DNA of 64,000 nucleotides from Paramarasmius palmivorus (GCA_037176845.1 JAYKXP010000008.1:124001-188000); one strand, 5' to 3'. Shown: positions 48,243-60,295, numbered from the stretch's first letter. The notes: a model not told the origin generated them from the sequence alone. Program-made: numbers and translations.

Positions 48243-50474
48243 ATGGCGCCCCACGGTTTCATGCCGAAGATGACACCCAGATTGTTCGCAATCACGGCAT
48301 TTATGGCTCTAGGGAACATTATCTATGGCTGTAAGTATTTTTGGTATCATAATTAACTGGATCGAAGCTGACACAGGACTTCTGAAGATGATACAGCGAG
48401 TTTCGGGGGAGTTCAAGCGATTCCAGCCTTTGGGTAAGCAAATGTAACTATCATGGCTTCGATCATATAATTGAAAATCTTTCCAGGAAGCAATTTGGGG
48501 AATTCGATCCCACTCTCAATCGATACGCATTGTCTGCATATCTATCGTCCCTTCTGACGTCTCTGGCGTTCTTGGGAAAGCTTGTCGGAACCATAATCAT
48601 TGGTCCCCTGACTGAGCACTATGGCCACAAAACTGGAATGCTCGTGTTATGTGCTGTTACAATAATTGGTACAATCCTCCAACTGTCTGCGAAAAGCCCG
48701 TGGCAATTCCTTGTGGGACGAATAGTTGTCTATATTGGAGTCGGTAGGGGTTTATACCAATTCATCTCCGTGCAATCCCATTAACACTCGGTAATGAATA
48801 GGGATCGTGGAGAATGTGGTCCCTACTTATCAGAGTGAAATCGCTCCCGCGAGACTTAGAGGACCCATTGTTGGCAGCTTGCAGCTGCTGCTCGTATGTG
48901 GTGCTCTGATTGCGTCAGGGGTTAACAAAAAATATAGCACCTCTCTGGAGAATAGCGGGTGGCAAATTGTGGGTTCCCCGTCGCACATATCATGTCTGTG
49001 TGATCCTAACATCAAGCTACTCTAGCCTGTCTCTATACAGATGGTGACACCTTTTGTCATTCTGTGCGGCCTCTACTTCGTTCCACCGTCTCCGCGTTGG
49101 TTGCTTTACAAAGGGCGTAAAGCGGAAGCCATCGCGGTCTTGGAAAGTGTAAGGCCCAAAGATGATGTTGCGGCTGGTTTATGTCGCGAAGAGGTAGAAG
49201 CTCTAGAGGAAAGTCTTCGAGAAGAATCGCAGCGGCACAACGCGGGTATGCAGCAGAAGTTGGGGTGGTTGGCATTGTTTAAGGGAACTAATTTGAGACG
49301 TACGACCATTGCGACTATGGGTAAGCATAAATCTCTCGACGAACTTTCATAGTATGAATGATTTTGCAGTTTTCGCGTTTCAGCAACTCACTGGTCGGTC
49401 TTTTTCAGTTTGCTTTCTTCCTCTTGACTCAAAGCTACAATGATCTCGCTCCTTTTAGGACAAGCATTCACTAGCCAATACGGAACGTACGTGTTTTACC
49501 TTCGATGCAAATGTGATTGGGTTGACTAGAGATCCCGCAGCGTTTTTTACATTCGGGTGGGCCTTGCGCCCATGGCGTTCACGTACAGCGTGATTAGTAC
49601 GGCACTTTCGATACCCGTTTGCTTCCTTGGAATGATTCTCCTTGAGCTATTCGGAAGACGGCCTATCCTCGTGTCTGGTGCCTTTCTACAGAGCTTGTGG
49701 CTTTTTTTGGTCGCGGGTATTGGTGGGACAGAAGGAGTTATAAGTGATGCAAGAAAGCACATGATGGTAGCTGCAACAATGTTGTTCACATTCAGCTTCA
49801 GTGTTTCTTGGGCACCACTGTGAGTGAGCAGTCGCAATTTGGACAGGGTTGTGTTTACTGGTTTCCAGGTCTTACGTCGTGTATGTTGTCTGACAGGTCC
49901 ACGATGCATCACGGCTAATTATAATTCTATTGTACGTAGTGCGGCTGAAGTGGGAACAGGGGCCTTGCGGTTCGTTGGCGTTGTCTAGACGTTACACCAT
50001 CTGGCTCAAAAATACTGACATTCGTCTTTGACAGGGAGAAGACCATGGCGTTTTCTTCGATGCTCAATGTCGTCTGCGCGTTTGCCGTGTCTTTCACTTT
50101 GCCATATCTTCTCAACCCACCGTACGCTAACCTTCAGGCTCGCGTGGGATACATCTATGGTAAGCAATGTTTATCAACGTGCGCAGAGGGTCCAAGGTGA
50201 TAATCATCTTTCACATCTGCTAGGGTCTATCGCGGCCGTGGCTATGCTTTACGCTTTGTTTTTTGTCCCGGAAACAAAAGGTCGTTCTCTTGAAGAGCTT
50301 GACGAGCTTTTCGAACGCAAGCCGTCTCTACCAGCCTGGCGGTTCAAGCAAACACAGACCACCGGAGTTGGTGCGAAGATTGGAGCACTTGAGGGAGGTG
50401 TCAATCTCGGGAAGATAAGTGATGATTCCAAAGATGATGGTGTTGGTAGTTCGAGCGAGCCAGGTACATCATGA
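48243..50474 (+). CDS. MFS sugar transporter
   Basis: This is a twelve-helix proton-coupled sugar porter of the fungal hexose/alpha-glucoside type. The start at 48243 gives MAPHGFMPKMTPRLFAITAF, then MALGNIIYGYDTASFGGVQ. Sugar-porter signatures include GPLTEHYGHKTGM, VENVVPTYQSEIAPARLRG, PPSPRWLLYKGR, QQLTGQAFTSQYG and FVPETKGRSLEELDELFE. About ten short introns were placed, all joining in frame. The C-terminal tail is Gly/Ser/Asp-rich and probably cytosolic. The start codon lies 317 bp from that of the divergent sulfatase. Confidence 0.9.
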
Positions 50475-50856
50475 TGAGCATCATGTAGTGCAGCATCCCT
50501 TGGTCACAATCTATTGATCAACCGGTTCATACGAATGCCCTGGGCCTCTTTTCCCCAGAGGTTGTACAGGAGCTAGGCAACCGACTGAAACGCTCACTTT
50601 CAGTTTGACAGATCATGACGGAATCCCTCGCCACCGTGTGGCCGGCTTTTATTGACAATGAACTTGACAACTTCGCATTACGGCAACAGGCACAGTCATA
50701 AAAGGATAAACAAGGTTTGAATGTCAACCAACCCCCTTCCCTTCTTTTCCAGCTCGGTCTCATCCCCTGCTAGTCAGGTTTTCTTTTGAATTTGGTCTAT
50801 CTCTTGGGATTCTCAGCCTCTCATTTAACTCTTTGCTTCTAACGACTTTTGATACG
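50475..50856. promoter_or_regulatory. Promoter region of the triple-lectin gene
   Basis: An A/T-rich TATA-like element (CATAAAAGGATAAAC) is at about 50697-50711. The stretch just before the start codon at 50857 is pyrimidine-rich (TTTTCTTTTG and CCTCTCATTTAAC). Together they look like a strong RNA polymerase II promoter and leader. The left part is the 3' flank of the sugar transporter. Confidence 0.45.
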
Positions 50857-53454
50857 ATGTTGACCACCACACTCTTTAACGGACTGCTTGGCGCTAGTAT
50901 CGTTTTAGCAGCTCCAGTTTTTCGCCGTGTAACTATCGACCAAGCTGCAACAGCTGAAGCTCAGCAACGAGATGATACTGCTACTCGCGCATTTACTGCG
51001 GCTGAAATCAAAGTAAGTTCCGAAAGCTCCTCCGTCGAGCCACACAGCTCATCTTTATCTAGACCAGTGATGGACAATGCCTCTCAATTGACCCTGAGTC
51101 TGGTGACTTCCGACAGAACTTGATTCCAGTTCAGATAAAGGCGTGCGACGGCAGCCCTAACCAACAGTGGGATGTTATCACAGCTGGAAAACACAATGAT
51201 CAACCAGGAAATGCTCTCATCGTCAGCTCTTTGGTCAGTCATATAAAACCTTGAGATCAATATAGAATTCTCACGAGTTTTAGACGAATGGATGCTTGAA
51301 TTTTGACCCTCGCAGAAACGCAGGAAACCAGGTTATCTTATTCTCCTGCGGAGGAAGAGCAGATGGAGGTTGGTGAAGATCCCTTACAGGGCGTATTGAA
51401 ACCGAAGCTTACTTTTGTGCAGGAGGACAAGTAACCGATTCTCAGCTTTTCCCCTTCGATGGAAGTGCGGGTCCTCTTCCTCTCGTACCTAAGAACAGTC
51501 GAAACGCCGTTTGTTTGACTGTAAATGGAAATGCTCTTGACCAATCAGCGTGCAACCCTGACGCCGCTGGCCAAAATCAGGTCTGTCCAAAGTTTGGATA
51601 GTGTTCCCCATTTGAACTAAAACCATTTTTCTTGTAGCTTTTTACCATAGGTGCAGGAGGTCAAGCATCTCCACCACCAGCAGCCTCCGCTCCACCAGCA
51701 GCCTCTGCTCCACCAGTAGCCTCTGCTCCTCCTGAAGCTGCTCCGACTACTGTCGAATCTGTATCTACATCGCCCACAACGGCCGGGTCGGCTGCGCAAG
51801 CTACAGGTACTGCGGTTCTCGATCAGGCGGCGGTGAGCGACATACGTTCTTCGATGAACATTCTTGGAACTAAATCTTCGAATAGACTGCTGAGGCTCAA
51901 CAACGGGACGACACTGCTACCAGGGCTTTCACTGCATCTGAGATCAAGGTTAGTATTGAGACCCTTCCACGACGCTTGAAGCTTCAAGTATCTTTTAGAC
52001 TAGCGATGGACAATGCCTTTCAGTCGACCCCTTGGCTGGTGACTTCCGTCAAAACCTGATTCCAGTTGAAATCAAGGCGTGCGACGGTAGCTCTAACCAG
52101 CAGTGGGATGTTATCACTGCCGGCAAGCATAACGACCAGCCAGGGAATGCTCTCATTGTCAGCACATTGGTGAGTTATATTCAAATTGTGGGAGATGGCC
52201 TGTGAATTATCTCATCGTATTCCTTTTTTTCAGGTTAATGGATGCTTGAACTTCGACCCTCGTAGAGCACCTGGCAACCAAGTTATCCTTTTCTCTTGTG
52301 GCGGAAGGGCGGACGGTGGTCAGTATCGATTACTGTTGAGACCTTGATATCGAACTGAACACCCCTGATAGACGGCAAGGTTACCGATTCTCAACTCTTC
52401 CCCTTCGACGGCAGTGCTGGACCCCTACCACTTGTACCTAAGAACAGTCAGAATGGTGTTTGCTTGACTCCTAAAGGGAATGCCCTCGATCAAGAAGCTT
52501 GCAACGCAGATGCACCAGCCCAAAACCAGGTTTGCTCCATCCTTGACGTACACTGGTCTATTGTTGACGAGCATTCCCTATAGTTGTTCACCATCGGCCA
52601 AGGAGGTCAAGTATCACCACCACCCGCTACTTCTGCGCCGACGGAAGTCGCCACCACCGCGAGCGCGTCTGCTACTCCTGTTCAATCACCCTCAGTTATC
52701 GTGGCTGCACCACGCCCGACTGGTACTGCCGTCCTCAACCCTGAAGCTGTACGTGAACTGCTCCTCGTCAAAGAGTTCCCTCTGACCGCGCCATAGGTTG
52801 CTGAGGCTCAACAACGTGATGACACCGCGACTAGAGCATTCTCCAACGTCCAGGTTAAATCTGCTGATGGACAATGCCTCAGTGTTGACCCACTCGCTGG
52901 TGATTTCCGCCAGAATTTGATCCCCGTCACCGTCGGTGCCTGCGACGGTAGCCCAAACCAGAAGTTCGATGTGATCACCAAAGGAAAGCATAACAACATT
53001 GATGGAACTGCTCTTATCGTCAGCTCACTCGTAAGTGTTCACATTGTGTGCGAGATCAGCAATTCAAAGAACTCGTGATGTTAGACCCAAGGATGTCTCA
53101 ACTTCGACCCTCGCCGTGCTGCTGGTAACCAGTGATTTTGTTCTCCTGCGGAGGCCGAGCTGATGGAGGTGAGATAACGATAACACCCACTGTATCGACA
53201 TCAAAGCTAATTTTGCCATGCAGAGGGCCAGACTACCGACTCTCAGCTCTTCCCATTCCCTGCCGGAACTACTGGATCCATCCCGCTTACGCCCGTCAAC
53301 TCTAAGAACAGCCAATGCTTGGTCAACAAGAACGGTAACCTCGATGCCACCCAGTGTGATGGTGCGAACCCAAGTGCAGACCAGGTCAGTGGTTTTGGTT
53401 GCTTGATTGACAACTTGCTGAGGTTTTCTGCAGTTGTTCTCCTTCGTTGCTTGA
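50857..53454 (+). CDS. Secreted protein with three tandem beta-trefoil (ricin B-type) lectin domains
   Basis: A signal peptide (MLTTTLFNGLLGASIVLAAP) leads into three repeats of about 140 residues. Each begins AEAQQRDDTATRAF and then carries DGQCLSVDPLAGDFRQNLIP, CDGSSNQQWDVIT, NALIVSTLVNGCLNFDPRR, ILFSCGGRADG and TDSQLFPFDGSAGPLPLVP. QLFTIG ends repeats 1 and 2, and QLFSFVA closes the gene at 53454. The QxW-like and Cys pattern fits the R-type lectin fold (CBM13-like). No catalytic domain is attached. Linkers are Pro/Ala/Ser-rich. Introns fall at the same places in each repeat, so whole exon blocks were duplicated. One G is missing near 53132 (AACCAGTGATTTT) in repeat 3. Carbohydrate target and role are unknown. 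Confidence 0.82.
50931..51645 (+). repeat. Lectin exon-block repeat 1
   Basis: This is the first of three homologous gene segments in the triple-lectin gene. It runs from the QRDDTATRAF motif through CDGSPNQQWDVIT to QLFTIG. Exon breaks match those in repeats 2 and 3. Confidence 0.75.
51675..51735 (+). repeat. 18-bp coding minisatellite (Pro/Ala/Ser linker)
   Basis: The unit CCAGCAGCCTCTGCTCCA (with small changes) recurs about three times and encodes PAASAP. It lies in the linker between lectin repeats 1 and 2. Confidence 0.75.
51889..52600 (+). repeat. Lectin exon-block repeat 2
   Basis: This is the second homologous segment, the most similar to repeat 1 (CDGSSNQQWDVIT, NALIVSTLVNGCLNFDPRR). 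It ends in QLFTIG. Confidence 0.75.
52798..53454 (+). repeat. Lectin exon-block repeat 3
   Basis: This is the most diverged copy (CDGSPNQKFDVIT, with Phe in place of Trp). It carries the probable one-base loss near 53132 and ends QLFSFVA. Confidence 0.75.
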
Positions 53455-53890
53455 ACTTCTTACACAGGCTGTTGTATTTATTAAGGCTAGATGCCCGCTT
53501 GAAGCACTGTAGCGAATAGTTTTGTGAATCCAAGATGATATACCCTGGGCGTAAACCGTGTGGCCCTCCCTCTCGACATCTCCCATGTGATTTCCACCCT
53601 GCTGGTAATGCTTATGAGTGGTTTCGACAGGAAATCCGCCGTGTTACTCGCGTCGAGTTGAGCTGGCTCCAATCAAGTACCTGTGCCAGTGAAAAGCTGA
53701 AGTTACAATAATACAGAAAACCACTAGAAACGAATCAAACACTGATGGTCATGTAACGCGGTATCGGTCATTTGGGGTCACCGGGACGTTCCGCCGCGTG
53801 CTTTTTTTCACCATATGCATCAAGTTGAGTTCCAAGAATTGGCCATGATGCCCACAAGACCAACTTCTTTCTTCTCGGCTTCGACCTATA
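53455..53890. other. Intergenic region
   Basis: This is the 3' flank of the lectin gene and the promoter of the first permease. Minus-strand frames of about 60 codons look random. Confidence 0.5.
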
Positions 53891-56359
53891 ATGGAATCGA
53901 GCGACAAAAGAGAGAAGTCCCGGACCTGAGCTCGATGGCTTCTCAAACAATGGTCCGGAAGATTTACACCGTGCTGATCAGACTCATAGAAAGCTCAAGG
54001 TATCCTTTCTCTCCCATTCTTAATTTCTGACATGCTCTGATCATCCCCGAATAGAGCAGACACATCCAGCTCATCGGGATTGGTGGTACGATTGGGATTC
54101 AGCGGCGGATGGACGTAATTTAATTGTTTGTAGGTACCATCGGGACTGCCCTTTTTTCGTGCAGATAGGTTCGGCTTTGACCAAGGGAGGCCCTGGTGAG
54201 TATTATGATGCATATCACATTTTCATAATTCGCTCACGGTGTATATTTCCTCCAGCCAGCCTCTTTCTGGGCTTTACTCTATGGTGCACATTCATCTTAG
54301 CCGTCAACAATTGCCTCTGTCAGTCATGTCATCTTGTCTCAAATAGTCGCTAGATAAATTTCGTGCCTTCTAGCTGAAATGGTGACATGGATACCCATCT
54401 CTGCCCCATTTGTACGTCTGCCTGCCTAAAAGCTTCTTAGTGCTCTCACCATCCGCCTTATAATAGGTTCGTTTCGCCGACCGATTCGTAGACCCTGCAT
54501 TAGTACGTCTCAAATTTCCTTTTCGTTACAAGATTTGCTCAAGACGTTTTTCAGGGATTTGCACTGGGATCAACTTCTTTGTGTTTGAAGCGTTTCTCAT
54601 TCCATTCGAAATCGTTGCATTCAATATCATCCTACATTTCTGGACCGACAAGATTCCCATAATCGCGGTCATATGCTTCATGCTGGTCGCATATGCGTGC
54701 GTATCTTCATCGTATCACTTATTCTCGATTGGTCACACCTACTATACAGCGCTCTCAATTTCATCAATGTCAAGTACTATGGAGGTGAGAATTGCTGAAA
54801 ATCACTTTTCCGAGCCTAGGTTCGTATCCAACTTTTTGTGCAGAAACTGAATTCTGGCTGGCTCTGGGGAAGGTTATTCTGGCGGTTGGCTTTATTATAT
54901 TCACCTTCGTGACAATGGTTGGTGGAAACCCTCTGCATGATGTATACGGTTTTCGTTTCTGGAATCGTGAGTTGGCATCGGTCCTGGCACATTCGTATAC
55001 TCGAACTGAATGCCCAACAGCTTCCAAGGTAGAAGGAGCTCCCTTTGCAGAATATATTGAGACTGGGTCCCTCGGGCGCTTCTTGGGATTTCTAGCATGT
55101 CTCATTCAAGCCTCTTTCACCATTGCTGGTAAGATTTTGCTTCTCGCTCATGATGAAGTTTCTTATCTACCTACCAACAGGTCCGGATATGGTATCCCTC
55201 GCAGCTGGTGAAGCCGAAAGCCCAAGACGTATCCTTCCTCGGACTTTTAACGCCGTCATCTACCGCCTAGTCGCATTCTTTGTCCTCGGGTCCCTCTGCA
55301 TTGGAATTGTGGTCGCCTACAATGACCCAGACCTTCCTCCAATCACTATCTGATGCTCGACCCGGCGCAGGATCTTCTCCATATGTCATTGCGATGCGAC
55401 GCCTTCAGATACCCATTCTTCCTCACATTGTGAACTTTATGATCCTTCTGTCGGTATTCTCGGCCGGGAATAGCTATGTCTATTGCGCAAGTCGTACCTT
55501 GTTCGGGCTAGCGCTAGAGGGCAAGGTTCCCGCATTCTTTACAGGATGTAACAAAAATGGTGTACCAATTTATTGCGTTGCTTTAACGTTGTCTATTGCT
55601 TTCCTTTGTGAGTTCAGACACCATCGACTGGTTTCACCTCGCTGAACGGCCTACGATAGCCTTCCTGCAGGTCTCTAATAACTCCGCTGTCGTGTTACAA
55701 TGGTAAGAGTCAAGTATATAATCATAAAGTTGATTTGCTTACTATTCAATCATAGGTTTGTCAACCTCGTCACTGCGTCGCAGTTGTTGAATTACGCCAT
55801 CGTGTCATTCACGTACATTCGCTTCTATAATGCGAGTTCCGCTTGATCTGCTAAGATCCAAAGAAACCTGACCTTTCACTTAACAGGCTTTAAAGGCACA
55901 AAACATCTCACGCGATACCCTTCCATACAAGAGTGCCTGGCAACCCTTTTGCGGAGTACGTATAGGACATGCAGCGTTTCCTCTGCAGAAGCCTGATCAT
56001 CCCCCAAGTATTACGCCCTTACAGGTACATTAGTTATGGCGTTCGTCAGTGGATACACAGTCTTCTTGCCTGGTAATTGGGATGTTCCCACATTCCTGTT
56101 CTCTTACACGATGATTGGTGTCACCCCCGTTTTGTTCGTCGCTTGGAAGTTGTATCACCGGACACAGGTACGAATCTTGTTGATCTCGAAAAACTACCCA
56201 AAGCTCATCTATCCGAAATCGTAGTGGCGTCAGTTGAAGCACATCAACTTCTTCGATAAGGAAAGAGAGCTGATAGACCGTTACGAGGAGGAATTTGATT
56301 CGGCAGAGACGTCTAGAAGACCTGTCGACAAGATCTGGGCTATCATATTCCCAGCGTAG
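53891..56359 (+). CDS. Amino acid permease (APC superfamily), copy 1
   Basis: This is a plasma-membrane amino acid transporter of the fungal AAT/YAT family with about twelve helices. The start MESSDKREKS is supported by the similar start of the paralog at 61630-63984. Then follow RKLK, SRHIQLIGIGGTIG, QIGSALTKGGPG and GINFFVFEAFLIPFEIVAFN. The diagnostic PDMVSLAAGEAESPRR comes next, then IGIVVAYNDPDLLQSLSDA, GNSYVYCASRTLFGLALEG and NGVPIYCVALTLSIAFL. The last large exon and the tail (FDKERELIDRYEEEFD) close at 56359. Frame breaks near 53925 (leader) and in a T-run near 54152 (six T against four in the paralog) interrupt the N-terminal exons. Confidence 0.85.
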
Positions 56360-57261
56360 ACCATTCCCAGGGTTCAAGACACCCTATCTGTTCTCTCTCA
56401 ACATGTAAATGGAATGGAATCAATGCAATACAACGGTGTCTAGACCCTATGTCCGCGTTCCAACACGGACGTCATAGCCATATCTAGCGCCTTCGACGTT
56501 GTTAGGTTCATCATAGTGTTGGTAGCCCTATAACTTATCTGGAACTGAAGACATGGAAAATACTGGTACAGGCTTGCGAACCCTGCTTGCGAACCTCCAG
56601 CATCCATCATCTCTGATACTATACCTGAGTGATTTCTTGGTGGTATCTTGTGGTCGAGGAAAGAGTTGCGGTATACACAGCGCTCGCAAGAGCTCACAGT
56701 GGTCGAGTACTAAACAACAAGTGACGCGGCCGCGGCGTTGTTTATTTGTTTCCAGTGCCACTTTATCCGGACCACAAATCCGGTTTCCTAAGACTTTCCT
56801 TTTCTTTCTCATCATCACGATGCCTGACGATGCTCGGTGCAATTTCCAGTCATACATCTCCGCAAGCTGATCTCTACCCTGAATTTCTACGCTTACGGCA
56901 ATGGCAGGAAACATAGAACTTGCATTTCTTTGACAACTTTTGAACAGGCCCCGAAGGCACCTAAATCGGCCTGTTCGGGTCATAGAAATCTTCTTGTGAC
57001 CTGAAAGTTTGATACGTATCGTCAACTGCTCTACTAGCGAGTCTTTCAGTTCGCAACCGTCATTTCTCCATTCGGTGGAGACGAAGGGAAGATACATATA
57101 CCCCCGGTGAGGCCGTGCCAAAGGAGCCAAGGAACACTTTCTTTTCCTTTCAACCAACCATCATTTTGGTCCACTTATTTCTCCTCTTTTCGCTTTGATT
57201 CTTCTTTAGTTCTCGCTATACTCCTGGTGAGGTAGCTTTCCTCGAAAGTAGGCTGGGTACA
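56360..57261. other. Intergenic region with one unconvincing long frame
   Basis: A 209-codon minus-strand frame (56528-57157) is rich in Arg, Lys and Cys and has no family resemblance. A 105-codon plus-strand frame overlaps it. I treat both as chance frames. The right part should contain the promoter of the four-TM gene. Confidence 0.45.
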
Positions 57262-58062
57262 ATGCCTTTCATTCGCTGCCGGACATTTCTTGCCTGCCTT
57301 CCCCTGGCCTCTGGGGTATGGGTGCTCGGACTCTTGGGTTTGATAGTCGGCGGCGCTGGCGCAGCTGCTGGGTGGATTAAAGTGGCTCTTTTGGGTGCGT
57401 CTGTCGTTTCTATTGCTTTACTGGTGTCGAACTGACTCGCATTTTCCACAGATAAACATCCATTACCCGTTCAGGACGTGGTATCGATATTCGTTAATGC
57501 GATTACATTCTCCCTTTTGGCCCTGTTCTCTTTGATTGGGTACGATGCAAGTACAGCGACTAGTATACCGCTTTGCTCATGCTTTACAGGGTGGTGGCAG
57601 GATTCGCCAAAAAGCACGGACTGGCAGTGTTCTACAAACGTATGATAGCACTGCAATACGTGTTAATGATCGCGGCGCTCGCATATTCGTTCTATTCCAC
57701 ATTCCGACCGATAGACGACTCTGTCGTCGAAAGATGCCGCGGAGATTCAGAGGATGAAATGGTTCTCCAGCTCTGTGCAAAAGGATTCAGTCTGGTGAAA
57801 GGGTTTTGTATCTTTTTGTTCGCTTTCGCTCTGCTGGTCCAGTTTTGTAGGTGGACATTTCGGTCTTTATGATTCATTGCTCACATCCATCGGACTTACA
57901 GACGCCTACGTTCTTGTTTCAAACTTTGCCTACAAGCTCGACTTGGAAGATATTGCAGGTGTTCGACGAACAATGGCTTTCCCCGACGATTTCAAGAAAG
58001 CTGGAAATGGCTATGGGCCTCCATATCTGCCCTACGACTATCAGAGTAGCAGGGCAGTGTAG
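57262..58062 (+). CDS. Four-TM membrane protein of unknown function
   Basis: The start MPFIRCRTFLACLPLASGVW runs into a first helix (VLGLLGLIVGGAGAAAG). Helices 2 (VSIFVNAITFSLLALFSLI), 3 (MIALQYVLMIAALAYSFYS) and 4 (GFCIFLFAFALLVQF) follow. Between helices 3 and 4 is a Cys/acid loop (VERCRGDSEDEMVLQLC). The soluble C-terminus contains SNFAYKLDLEDIAG and ends PPYLPYDYQSSRAV. The overall plan resembles tetraspanin-like proteins found in many basidiomycetes; I do not see the tetraspanin CCG motif. Introns are canonical. Confidence 0.7.
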
Positions 58063-58122
58063 TCTCGAGCTCGAATCTCAATCTCGAACAATTCCTTGTA
58101 TTTCACGCTGCTACAGGACGAT

Positions 58123-58680
58123 TCATGTCTCGCTTGTACCAATAAATGGTCTGAGATATTTGTCTACGTATTCTTGGGGAACTCCTTCGCGCACTGCGTC
58201 CGAAATCGCTTGATTCATCCGATAAATGTATTCCTCTCTGATCTTTCCATCTGTGAGGTTCTCCTCGTCCACATACACCATGACATCCAACATCTGCTTT
58301 CCATCTTTGACATAGGTGGGAGCTCCAGCAGGGTCTATATTCTTCACGAGCTCGACGGGTAAAGTGAGCTTGGAATAGCATTTTGGTACTCCTTCGTAAC
58401 GATCTAGCGTTTTCTCGTCTTTGGCATTTATTTCGTATACAAAGCCAAAGACGTGGTCGTTTTCTGAAGGAACGACGTTGGCATATCCTCGAACAATGAT
58501 GAACCAACGCCTGTACATCTTCAATCTCGCGTCTCGCGTCAGATCGACACACTCTCACCATTTCTCTAGCTTTGCAACACCAACGAGACGATGTTCCGGA
58601 CATCGTCGCTTCATTTGATCTATCCAGAGGTTGCTTCCATAGCTGAAAGTCAGCGTCAATGGCTTTGCTTGTGAACCCAT
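58123..58680 (-). CDS. Gamma-glutamylcyclotransferase-like protein
   Basis: This fold turns gamma-glutamyl amino acids (or related amides) into 5-oxoproline plus a free amine. The first exon starts MGSQAKPLTLTFSYGSNLWI, with the YGSNL substrate loop. A short intron then joins LVGVAKLEKW to RWFIIVRGYANVVPS. Next are HVFGFVYEINAKDEKTLDRY and the catalytic Glu in YEGVPKCY. The C-terminus (DGKIREEYIYRMNQAISDA) ends IGTSET at 58123. The short length (about 165 residues) fits GGCT/AIG2-like proteins. It is head-to-head with SNU13, with 201 bp between start codons. Confidence 0.85.
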
Positions 58681-58881
58681 GAGAAGGTGGTGGTTGAGCT
58701 CAAAGGCCCTTGTAGCCCCGCGAATTGCTACCGAAAAGGTGCGATTACATAAGCCACTACGCCCAATTTTTTTGAGAAAACTTCTTATTTCTATCCCACC
58801 ATCTTGGCTGAATACGCGACCAAGGATCATCTTTCGTGAGGTCTCCCAGCTATCCCCACAAGAACATAAAAAGCACCAATC

Positions 58882-59424
58882 ATGGCCGATTCTCGAGGCA
58901 AAGCTTACCCTCTCGCAGAAGCTGACTTGACAAACACGGTGCGTGATTAGAGAAGGATTCATGCGTATTGGTTTGATTGATGATTTTTTTTAGATTCTTG
59001 AGCTCACCCAACAGGCTCAGCAGTACAAACAGCTCAAGAAGGGAGCTAACGAAGGTGCGTGAAAATGCTGCTAGTTCATACTTGTAGTGTTAACGCATGG
59101 AATAGCTACCAAGACTCTTAACCGTGGTGTTGCTGAATTCATCATCCTTACTGCCGACACAGAACCTCTTGAGATCTTGCTTCACCTTCCCCTTCTTTGT
59201 GAAGAAAAGGTGCATTCAGTGTTTGCACGTAAAAATGCTTTTGCTAATCGTATCTTTCTGTCAGAACGTGCCCTACATCTTCTTGCCTTCAAAGGCTGCC
59301 CTTGGCCGTGCTTGCAACGTTACGCGTCCTGTCATTGCTGCTAGCATCACCACCGGAGAGTCCAGGGAACTCCAGAGCCAGATCCAAACGGTCAAGCTCG
59401 CGAATCGAGAAGCTCCTCATCTAA
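58882..59424 (+). CDS. SNU13: 15.5-kDa snRNP/snoRNP protein Snu13
   Basis: Snu13 binds kink-turn RNA in U4 snRNA and in box C/D snoRNAs, so it serves both splicing and rRNA modification. Exons give [59 protein letters not shown] and [19 protein letters not shown]. These are followed by [20 protein letters not shown] and [13 protein letters not shown]. The conserved end RIEKLLI and its stop at 59422-59424 are one base out of frame with the rest, so there is a probable extra base near 59399. Without that change the frame would run on past a normal end. Confidence 0.95.
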
Positions 59425-59565
59425 ACCCGATAGGCGTACTACACCCACAATGTTGTGTATCACATCTCATGACTACGACGATGACGACCACAAATCTCGA
59501 GTATTGCGCCGCTACTAGTGTGTAATGTAGATGTAGATACCGCAAATACAAAAGGGAAAAATACT

Positions 59566-60198
59566 CTAATAACGGTCCAGTCTGTTGAGTTTCTTCGCCG
59601 TCTTCGCGTTGGTCTGGGTGTTCTGTCCCCTGACCGGTAAACCCATAGCATGCCTGAGACCAACATAACTTCCAATAGCACGTTGGCGGTGGATATTCTC
59701 CCTGACCTGTCTCCTCAACTCTGTCTCAATGAGCAAGTCGTTCAAAGGGTCCCGTGCCTTTATCTCTGCTGCTACGACTTTGGCATTGGGATCTGGTGGT
59801 GGTAATCCCTTTCTAATGGCACGCTCTCGGATCTGTGCCGTCCTTGGCCTTGTTATAATCAGTGAGCAGCGTCGCTGTCGACCGGTTCGGAGGCGCGGGC
59901 TGGAAAGTTGGTGGTGCAAGGGGATAACGGGGTAATGGTGGTGCAGTTTTTGGTGAAGAAAGGAAGGATGCAAGAGCAGTGACTTGGAAAGGCGTCAAGT
60001 CTTTGACTTTGCACTTGTCGTGAATCTGGAAACGGGCACACAGACGGTGCGACATGTTGCGTCCAACGCCATAGATGGACGTGAGCGCGAACTAGAATGG
60101 AAGAATAAAATATTAGAAAAACAGAACAAACTATAGCATGAACTACGTACTCGAGCCAACTGGTCGTCAGGTAGGTTTATACCCAGAATGTGGACCAT
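59566..60198 (-). CDS. SWS2: Mitochondrial small-subunit ribosomal protein uS13m
   Basis: uS13m sits in the head of the mitoribosomal small subunit. The first exon, from 60198, reads MVHILGINLPDDQLARFALT (the last residues come from exon 2) and is followed by SIYGVGRNMSHRLCARFQI and VKDLTPFQVTALASFLSS. A fungal-type insertion (Pro-rich) precedes RTAQIRERAIRKGLPPPD, and RQRAIGSYVGLRHAMGLPVR then GQNTQTNAKTAKKLNRLDRY closes the gene. A one-base frame change (extra A near 59848) separates the insertion from RTAQIRERA. The start lies 97 bp from the XAP5 start on the opposite strand. Confidence 0.92.
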
Positions 60199-60295
60199 GG
60201 TGGTCAATGGGCAGGAAAGGATTCCGATTCTTGTCACGCGGCAAAATTTCAACTCTGTACTCAACCACTTTCTTCATATTCGTCACTCCTCAAAC

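Noticed and set aside
50857..53454. Ricin-like toxin
   Set aside because: Only the sugar-binding beta-trefoil repeats are present. There is no catalytic chain, so it is treated as a lectin.
56528..57157. 209-codon minus-strand open frame
   Set aside because: It has no family resemblance, a random-looking mix of Arg, Lys and Cys, no intron structure, and overlaps another open frame. It stays a possibility only if transcripts support it.
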